This document shows, piece by piece, positions 1 to 4,613 of a stretch of DNA of 6,439 bases. Source of the stretch: Desulfobulbus sp. (lineage in GTDB: Bacteria; Desulfobacterota; Desulfobulbia; Desulfobulbales; Desulfobulbaceae); the NCBI GenBank assembly GCA_011051825.1, contig DRKH01000054.1:1-6439 (forward strand), given 5' to 3'. How positions within the stretch are numbered: the stretch's first letter is position 1; each line of letters begins with the position of its first letter. Both the position numbers and the translations under genes were made by a program. The notes beneath the pieces are model-generated. The model saw only the letters and a list, made by a program, of their open reading frames with translations. It searched no databases and had not been told where the DNA came from.

Positions 1-43
1 AAAGAGAAATAGTCTTTTAAACCCAACCGACTTTGACTGACCA

Positions 44-87
44 CGGCCTCCTTCTCGGATGAAATATACGGTACGGGAGGGAGGTCG
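44..87 (+). other. RNA-type stem-loop of unknown role
   Basis: Bases 44-57 can pair with 74-87 over 14 consecutive positions, of which 11 are Watson-Crick and 3 are G-U, leaving a 16-nt loop. The wobble pairs form only in a + strand transcript; on the other strand they become A-C mismatches. No T-run follows, so it does not look like an intrinsic terminator. It lies about 300 bases before the cyclase start, and I see no riboswitch consensus in it. Bases 1-160 otherwise hold no gene I can support; all three forward frames close by base 40. Confidence 0.35.
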
Positions 88-161
88 AACAAAATAATCA
101 AGAAAACGAGGTGCAGTTAATGTGAGAAGCAACAGGTGGCAAAAAGATCAACCGGTTTTGT

Positions 162-286
162 GTAGGGTGGGCACCGCCCACCAGCAGAAAATGGGTTATA
201 ATAATAGCTGCTTCGCCGGAAGGACGTTGCTACATATAGAGTGCATGGGGTTCGGCAGCTTTTTTGGTGGGCAATGCCCACCCTAC
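162..286. mobile_element. MITE-like element with inverted GTAGGGTGGGCA hairpin ends
   Basis: The ends are 21-bp inverted repeats (162-182 and 266-286) that match at 19 of 21 positions. Each end is itself a hairpin, GGTGGGC and GCCCACC around a 3-base loop. A shorter inverted pair, AGCTGC at 206-211 and GCAGCT at 255-260, lies inside. The 125-bp unit has no coding capacity. From general knowledge, palindromic repeats of the GTAGGGTGGGCA type are scattered in many copies through some bacterial genomes, and such elements are usually moved in trans. A REP-type transposase as the mover is an inference, since none is in the window. I see no clear target-site duplication. Confidence 0.6.
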
Positions 287-372
287 TTTTCACTTCTGCC
301 AATGACATTTATTCTTAGCTTGACGCATCTGGGCCTGCCGGTTGATTACCTGTTCTTCTGCTCAGTCAATTC

Positions 373-385
373 GGAGGGAAGCATG
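373..385 (+). promoter_or_regulatory. Shine-Dalgarno and ATG in the wrong frame for the cyclase
   Basis: GGAGGG at 373-378 sits 4 bases before the ATG at 383 and is the best initiation signal upstream of the cyclase. The frame it opens encodes MIDIPAPAEDLAPP and stops at the TGA at 425-427. A shift of +1 at the CCC (422-424), skipping T425, rejoins the cyclase frame at GAA426. Removing one C from the CCC run would give the same fusion. The site therefore casts doubt on the TTG start at 414, which has only a weak GAGG at 407-410. Confidence 0.6.
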
Positions 386-413
386 ATCGACATTCCTGCC
401 CCTGCCGAGGACC

Positions 414-2117
414 TTGCTCCTCCCTGAACTAAAAAGACTTTCCATGATTTTGTTTGACCACCTTCCCTGTCCGGCCCTACTTATGCATGAGGACCTCACC
501 ATCCTCCAGGCAAACGAGGCGGTCTGTAGCCTCCTGAGCGACTGCAACCTGGAAGACGACATGGTTTCCCTGTCAACACTCTGTGCCCCGGAAGAAGTCG
601 AAGCTCTGCGGGACACCCTGTCGGAACTGGAAGCCGGTGGGCAAAAGAACATCACTCTCACCTTCAACCGTCCCGGGCATGATGATCTTGCAACCCGCAT
701 TGCCTTGAGCCGTCTGCCGGAGCAAAAGGTATTGCTGTTACTGACCGACTGCAGGCAGAGGCAGGAAACGGTTTCCGGCCGGAACAAACTCCGTATTCTG
801 GAAGAACAGTACGAGCACAATCCGGCCGGTATCCTGCTGGTCAATGACAGGATGGAGATGCTCTCCTATAACAGGCAGTTTCTGCAGATGTGGAATATTC
901 CAGTCCATGTCCAGCAGAACCGGGATGATAATGAAAGCCTGCAGACCGTTCTGGCCCAGCTTAAAAATCCCCAGACCTTTCTCGACAAAGTCCAGGAGCT
1001 GTACCAGACTCCTGACCAAAGCAGTACCGATGAAGTTGAGCTGAAAGACGGCCGAACCTTTTACCGTCATTCGTATCCCATTTTTACGGATAAAACCTAC
1101 CTGGGGAGAGTGTGGTACTTTCTTGACATCACGCCGCTGAAAGCCGCCCAGCGTAAAATTATCCGCCAGCAGAAATTTCAACGGGCTGTACTGGAAAACA
1201 TGCAGGACGGCATTGTTGCCTGCAATACCGAGAAAATACTTACCATTTTCAACCGGGCCAGCCGGGAAATCCATGGTTGTGACCCCGCCCATGTCCCGGT
1301 GAAGGAATGGGGAGAGTATTATCAGCTCTACCATACCGATGGAATCACGCCCTTACGGACCGATGAGATCCCGCTGGTCAGAGCCTTTGAAGGAGAACAG
1401 GTGCGAAACCAGGAGATGCTGGTCATCTCCACTGATGGAAAGAAAAGGGAACTGCGGGCCAACGGTCAGGCCATGTATGATAACGAGGGCAATAAACTCG
1501 GAGCTGTCATCAGCCTCCATGACATCACGGACCTGAAGCAGGCCAAAAAAAAATTACAGTATCTGGCCTACCATGATGCCCTGACCGACCTGCCCAACCG
1601 ACGGATGTTCCATGACCTGCTCGAACAGAATATTCGCCGGGCCAGACGAAACAAGGAAAAAACAGCGGTCCTCTTTCTTGATCTGGATAACTTCAAAAGG
1701 ATCAACGACCGCCACGGCCACGAGGCCGGGGATCGACTGCTCATCGATCTTGCCACCATTCTCCGGGTCCATCTCCGTGACTCCGACATCCTCTGTCGCT
1801 GGGGCGGTGATGAATTTCTCATCGCTCTGCCGGAAATAACTTCGAGCGGAATGGCCCGCAGGGTGGCAAAAAAAATCTGCGGAGTGGTGGAAGATGAACT
1901 TGCAACACGCTGTAACGGTTGTGAGATCAGTACCAGTATCGGAGTTGCCCTGTACCCGGACCATGGCCAGAATCCGGATATGCTTATTCGCAGGGCGGAT
2001 ATGGCCATGTACCTGGCCAAACAGGGAGGAAAAAACCAGTATCACCTGGCTCCCGAAGGGGACTTCCTGCCTGATGAAGAGCAATGCAACATGCATTCAT
2101 CGCTAAGGGACCGTTAA
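414..2117 (+). CDS. PAS-PAS-PAS-GGDEF diguanylate cyclase
   Basis: This is a soluble sensor enzyme expected to make cyclic di-GMP from two GTP in the cytoplasm; there is no signal peptide or membrane segment. Three PAS-like domains are read at residues about 11-115 (divergent), 132-245 and 255-375. The third ends in the usual HDITDLK linker (369-375) that leads into the cyclase domain, which starts at LAYHDALTDLPNRR (384-397). The active-site motif GGDEF is intact at 464-468. An inhibitory RxxD site (R455 to D458) lies exactly five residues before it, so product feedback inhibition is expected. No EAL or HD-GYP domain follows. The PAS ligands cannot be told from the sequence. The start is uncertain: TTG 414, ATG 444, or ATG 383 through a +1 shift at CCC-TGA, which would give a 577-residue protein. 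The gene appears to be monocistronic. Confidence 0.93.
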   Translation: MLLPELKRLSMILFDHLPCPALLMHEDLTILQANEAVCSLLSDCNLEDDMVSLSTLCAPEEVEALRDTLSELEAGGQKNITLTFNRPGHDDLATRIALSRLPEQKVLLLLTDCRQRQETVSGRNKLRILEEQYEHNPAGILLVNDRMEMLSYNRQFLQMWNIPVHVQQNRDDNESLQTVLAQLKNPQTFLDKVQELYQTPDQSSTDEVELKDGRTFYRHSYPIFTDKTYLGRVWYFLDITPLKAAQRKIIRQQKFQRAVLENMQDGIVACNTEKILTIFNRASREIHGCDPAHVPVKEWGEYYQLYHTDGITPLRTDEIPLVRAFEGEQVRNQEMLVISTDGKKRELRANGQAMYDNEGNKLGAVISLHDITDLKQAKKKLQYLAYHDALTDLPNRRMFHDLLEQNIRRARRNKEKTAVLFLDLDNFKRINDRHGHEAGDRLLIDLATILRVHLRDSDILCRWGGDEFLIALPEITSSGMARRVAKKICGVVEDELATRCNGCEISTSIGVALYPDHGQNPDMLIRRADMAMYLAKQGGKNQYHLAPEGDFLPDEEQCNMHSSLRDR

Positions 2118-2173
2118 TCACCAAACCAGCCCACAGCTATCGGTCATCGTTGCCAACCGGGAACGAGTCTGAT

Positions 2174-2216
2174 GTACGGCAGGCTCTCCTGACCCCATTG
2201 CCGTACCCCATTTTTT
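2174..2216 (+). terminator. Probable intrinsic terminator of the cyclase gene
   Basis: GTACGGCA (2174-2181) and TGCCGTAC (2199-2206) form a perfect 8-bp stem with a 17-base loop. Six T residues follow at 2211-2216, four bases after the stem. It lies about 57 bases after the cyclase stop. The long loop and the offset T-run make it a moderate rather than strong call. Confidence 0.5.
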
Positions 2217-2258
2217 CCAATCAACCAGCATGACTGGACCAGTTCTTACCGTCTAAGC

Positions 2259-2278
2259 CACAACGAACGATGAAAATC
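2259..2278 (+). repeat. 20-bp dispersed repeat, copy 1
   Basis: CACAACGAACGATGAAAATC recurs in the same orientation at 6181-6200 with one mismatch. The two copies lie on either side of the three-gene operon. The similarity does not extend beyond the 20 bases. The origin is unknown. Confidence 0.45.
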
Positions 2279-2342
2279 ACCCGAAACAGCATCGTTTCGA
2301 GGGCAATCTTCCAATCAACAGATCGTCTCTTTCACCTCTCCA

Positions 2343-2384
2343 TTGATTCATATGCACCAACACCTCCTGGTGCATATGAATCAA
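2343..2384. promoter_or_regulatory. Perfect 17-bp inverted repeat, possible enhancer for the sigma-54 promoter
   Basis: TTGATTCATATGCACCA at 2343-2359 is exactly complementary to 2368-2384 across an 8-base spacer. The centre lies about 140 bases before the transcription start predicted from the -24/-12 element, in the range where sigma-54 activators usually bind. The inner half-sites TGCACC and GGTGCA look like NtrC half-sites, but they are 10 bases apart instead of 5, so classical NtrC is not indicated. No T-run follows, which argues against an intrinsic terminator. A transcribed RNA hairpin or a mobile-element end are alternatives. Confidence 0.5.
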
Positions 2385-2477
2385 CAACCAGGATTTTCCG
2401 GCAGACAACAGGGCCGGGATCAGCATAACCTGTTGTTCATCAAGCATAAATAAAGAAAATAAGACGAATGGTTCACA

Positions 2478-2494
2478 TGGCGTAGTCCTTGCTT
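2478..2494 (+). promoter_or_regulatory. Sigma-54 (-24/-12) promoter of the operon
   Basis: TGGC at 2478-2481, seven bases, then TTGC at 2489-2492 followed by TT matches the core of the RpoN consensus TGGCACG-N4-TTGCW. The spacing of 10 bases between GG and GC is exact. The ACG after TGGC is not conserved. It lies 83 bases before the ATG of the 108-aa gene, so transcription would start near 2503-2505. An A/T-rich stretch (about 2445-2465) between it and the upstream dyad would suit DNA bending. If the call is right, the operon is silent without a dedicated activator. Confidence 0.6.
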
Positions 2495-2546
2495 ATTTCT
2501 CTATACGTATGGATACGGCGATACATAAGCAATGAACGCCCTAACT

Positions 2547-2560
2547 TGTCAACGTTGACA
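2547..2560. promoter_or_regulatory. Perfect 14-bp palindrome in the predicted leader, possible operator
   Basis: TGTCAACGTTGACA reads the same on both strands and ends four bases before the Shine-Dalgarno of the 108-aa gene. Its size and symmetry fit a dimeric helix-turn-helix repressor, acting as a roadblock downstream of the promoter. The regulator is not in the window. Confidence 0.4.
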
Positions 2561-2563
2561 CAG

Positions 2564-2569
2564 AGGAGG
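2564..2569 (+). promoter_or_regulatory. Strong ribosome binding site of the 108-aa gene
   Basis: AGGAGG lies 8 bases before the ATG at 2578. It fixes that start and rules out the overlapping frame that begins at 2489. Confidence 0.8.
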
Positions 2570-2577
2570 AAAGAGCT

Positions 2578-2904
2578 ATGCCTAGAAAAAAAATATTACA
2601 ACTCCTTCGGGAGAAAGTCGTGGGTACCAATGCCGTCCACAACCCTAACGTGTATCTCGTCAAGAAACCAACCAAAAAACCCATTGTAAAAACATGGGGC
2701 CGAACAATTGAACCTCCCTCGAATTTTGTGATCGGTGACGGGGTGGAGGTCGCCTTTATCGACCATATGCCGGGCGCCAACTTTGAACATCGCGTCCAGT
2801 ACGCATTTATCAATGAGCAAAATGAAGTGGTCCATATCGAAGAGGCTACGACTCCACCGGACGACCTTGATGATAACTTTAATAAAGTCAGCTTAGACGA
2901 TTAG
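2578..2904 (+). CDS. Uncharacterised 108-aa protein, first gene of the operon
   Basis: I do not recognise this family. The protein has a basic N-terminus (MPRKK, then KKPTKKP at about 34-40). The middle reads as a small beta-rich fold (about 48-90), with alternating hydrophobic residues in GDGVEVAFID and RVQYAFINEQNEVVHIEE. The C-terminus is acidic (PPDDLDD and SLDD). It has no signal peptide, membrane segment or cysteine. The strong Shine-Dalgarno and first place in the operon suggest it is made in larger amounts than the genes that follow, which start 9 bases after its stop. It could be a partner, inhibitor or chaperone of the caspase-like protease, or a precursor for the radical SAM enzyme. 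The lack of a short leader-plus-core layout and of cysteine makes a classical precursor less likely, though a Tyr- or Trp-directed modification cannot be excluded. Confidence 0.85.
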   Translation: MPRKKILQLLREKVVGTNAVHNPNVYLVKKPTKKPIVKTWGRTIEPPSNFVIGDGVEVAFIDHMPGANFEHRVQYAFINEQNEVVHIEEATTPPDDLDDNFNKVSLDD

Positions 2905-2913
2905 GGAGGGAAC

Positions 2914-4593
2914 ATGGCCATGAAAAAAATAGCCGTATTACTTTCTGGCGGGGTCAATGCGGGATCCAACTACTCCCGTTACCTGAATGACTTGAAGGAA
3001 ATGTATCGCGCCCTGGTGAACAACCACGGGTATTCCAAGTCAAATATCTATGTTTTGTATGCCGATGGCAGCTCCAGTGACCTGGATGGTGACGGCAACA
3101 ATGACATTCATTCAGGGTGTAGTCTGACAGAATTGAACACCCTCTTTCAGACCACTCTTCCCTCTCAAATCACCAGCAACGACTTCCTGTTCATTTTCAG
3201 CACCAATCACGGCGGATTGACAGATGCCTCGACAGCCAAGGCCAAACTCTGGCTGTGGGGCGGCTCCATCGAGGATTCGGCATTCGCTTCGCTGGTTAAC
3301 GGCCTGAACTTCAAATACTTGGCTGTCTGCATGGAACAATGCTATTCCGGCGGTTTCATAAATGATCTGGCCGGTAATAACCGGGTTATAGTCACGGCCT
3401 GCCAGCATGATGAAGTAAGCTGGGCCTGTGACTCCGAAGGAAATTATGACGAATTCTGCTATTACTGGACAGCTGCCGTCCGTGGCGAAAAGCCTGGAGG
3501 GCAAGCGGTTTCAGCCGACATGGATGGCGACGGCTTTGTCTCTTTAGATGATGCCTTTGAATATGCCAAGGCAAATGATAACCGGAATGAACATCCCCAG
3601 TACTACGAATCACCCGCAGGTCTGGGCGCTCGACTCAGCTTGTCGGGCCCGAAACAAGTAGCACCGATATGTCAACCGGGAACGCCGATCCCGAGACCAC
3701 GATGCCTGCCGGGAACACCGATCCCAAGACCGTGGTGCCGACCGGGAACACCGATCCCAAGACCACGGTGCCTGCCGGGAACACCAATCCCAAGACCACG
3801 GTGCCTGCCGGGAACACCGATTCCAAGACCGCGGTGCCAGCCGGGAACACCGATCCCAAGACCGCGGTGCCGACCGGGAACGCCGATCCCAAGACCACGA
3901 TGCCGACCGGGAACACCGATTCCAAGACCACTATGCCGACCAGGGACGCCGATCCCAAGACCGCGGTGCCAGCCGGGAACACCGATTCCAAGATCACTAT
4001 GCCGACCGGGAACGCCGATCCCAAGACCGCGGTGCCAGCCGGGAACGCCGATTCCCAGACCACTATGCCGACCGGGAACGCCGATCCCAAGACCGCGGTG
4101 CCAGCCGGGAACGCCGATTCCCAGGCTCTACTGCAGAGCAGGCAACCCGATTTCACGGCCGATATACCCCTGCCCGGGAGGTGGTCCTCGCCCGATCTCC
4201 ACATGTGGTACAGGCGTGCGTCCATTGATTGAACGACCTATTCCCCGGATTCCACCTATCCATCCTCTGCCGGTGGAGTTTGACTACGAAGAGTATGCTT
4301 ACCCCAACGAGAATGAAATGTACTCTGATTATGGGTATTGGAACGAATATGATCCTGATCCGTATTCCGCCTATGGCTATTGGAATGAATATGATCCTGG
4401 AGCATATTCCGACTATGAAAACTCTGCTGAATATGCCCCTGACGCGGATTCCCTTTATGAAAATTGGGAGGAATATGATCCTGATGCGTATTCCGACCAT
4501 GAGGATTGGGGAGAATATGATCCAGCTGAGTACTATGCCTACGATGACTGGAATGAGGAGGACTGGGATGATTTTGATCCGTGGTATGGCTAG
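2914..4593 (+). CDS. Caspase-like (clan CD) protease with Cys/Pro/Arg and acidic Tyr/Trp repeat tails
   Basis: Residues 1-246 form a caspase/C13-type domain. The first strand is KKIAVLLSGGVN, the apparent catalytic histidine is H99 in STNHGG, and the apparent nucleophile is C143 in MEQCYSGGF, each at the end of a hydrophobic strand as the fold requires. Two Ca-binding-like loops are visible, DLDGDGNND (56-64) and the EF-hand-like DMDGDGFVSLDD (202-213). Residues 253-417 are fifteen 11-aa repeats, CxPGTPIPRPx. A Pro-rich linker with two more cysteines follows (418-469). Residues 470-553 are six 14-aa repeats, about YSxYxxWxEYDPxx, ending in FDPWYG. No signal peptide is evident, because the hydrophobic start is the core beta-strand. 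Start codons at 2914 and 2920 are both possible; GGGAGGG is 3 and 9 bases away. The gene lies 20 bases before the radical SAM gene. Protease activity and its target are inferred. Confidence 0.9.
   Translation: MAMKKIAVLLSGGVNAGSNYSRYLNDLKEMYRALVNNHGYSKSNIYVLYADGSSSDLDGDGNNDIHSGCSLTELNTLFQTTLPSQITSNDFLFIFSTNHGGLTDASTAKAKLWLWGGSIEDSAFASLVNGLNFKYLAVCMEQCYSGGFINDLAGNNRVIVTACQHDEVSWACDSEGNYDEFCYYWTAAVRGEKPGGQAVSADMDGDGFVSLDDAFEYAKANDNRNEHPQYYESPAGLGARLSLSGPKQVAPICQPGTPIPRPRCLPGTPIPRPWCRPGTPIPRPRCLPGTPIPRPRCLPGTPIPRPRCQPGTPIPRPRCRPGTPIPRPRCRPGTPIPRPLCRPGTPIPRPRCQPGTPIPRSLCRPGTPIPRPRCQPGTPIPRPLCRPGTPIPRPRCQPGTPIPRLYCRAGNPISRPIYPCPGGGPRPISTCGTGVRPLIERPIPRIPPIHPLPVEFDYEEYAYPNENEMYSDYGYWNEYDPDPYSAYGYWNEYDPGAYSDYENSAEYAPDADSLYENWEEYDPDAYSDHEDWGEYDPAEYYAYDDWNEEDWDDFDPWYG
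3670..4164 (+). repeat. Fifteen in-frame 33-bp tandem repeats (CxPGTPIPRPx)
   Basis: Each unit encodes Cys, a variable residue (Gln, Leu or Arg), PGTPIPRP, and a second variable residue (Arg, Leu, Trp or Tyr). Unit 15 is degenerate. Differences between units are mostly third-position and silent in this frame (ACA/ACG, ATC/ATT, CCA/CCG), which supports it as the coding frame. Units 9-14 form three 66-bp dimers, of which 4000-4065 and 4066-4131 are almost identical, a sign of recent expansion. The segment holds 15 Cys and 31 Arg and no Lys, Asp or Glu. Confidence 0.95.
4321..4572 (+). repeat. Six in-frame 42-bp tandem repeats (acidic, Tyr/Trp-rich)
   Basis: Units start at 4321, 4363, 4405, 4447, 4489 and 4531 and encode variants of YSxYxxWxEYDPxx. 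The first two are closest to each other, and the last is the most diverged. The 90-residue tail from 4321 to the stop contains 19 Tyr, 7 Trp and 30 Asp or Glu, with no Lys or Arg. The units are older and more diverged than the 33-bp array. Confidence 0.9.
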
Positions 4594-4602
4594 GCAATCA
4601 AT

Positions 4603-4608
4603 AGAGGA
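4603..4608 (+). promoter_or_regulatory. Ribosome binding site that selects a TTG start
   Basis: AGAGGA lies 5 bases before TTG 4614. A TAG at 4602 closes the frame just upstream, and the next in-frame ATG is at codon 42, inside the PqqD-like domain, so TTG is the only good start. Confidence 0.75.
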
Positions 4609-4613
4609 TTATC

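Noticed and set aside
320..349. Sigma-70 promoter for the cyclase (TTGACG at 320-325)
   Set aside because: The -35 is good, but no acceptable -10 lies 16-18 bases downstream; TGATTA and GATTAC match the consensus poorly.
122..427. 101-aa forward frame upstream of the cyclase
   Set aside because: Most of it is a translation of the MITE-like element. Only its last 14 codons, from the ATG at 383, have an initiation signal.
2343..2384. Classical NtrC site or intrinsic terminator
   Set aside because: The TGCACC and GGTGCA half-sites are 10 bases apart rather than 5, and no T-run follows on either strand.
2914..2970. Signal peptide on the caspase-like protein
   Set aside because: The hydrophobic stretch IAVLLSGG is short and matches the first core beta-strand of the caspase fold, with no cleavage-site pattern.
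3670..4164. CRISPR array
   Set aside because: The 33-bp units are directly adjacent with no unique spacers, and they code in frame within a longer protein.
3635..4225. Minus-strand hydrophobic repeat frame
   Set aside because: It is a shadow of the same 33-bp array and has no supporting domain.
3669..4232. Alternative frame with PTGNTDPKT-type repeats as a separate gene
   Set aside because: It is open only because the unit is a multiple of three without stops. Differences between units change amino acids in this frame but are mostly silent in the protease frame.
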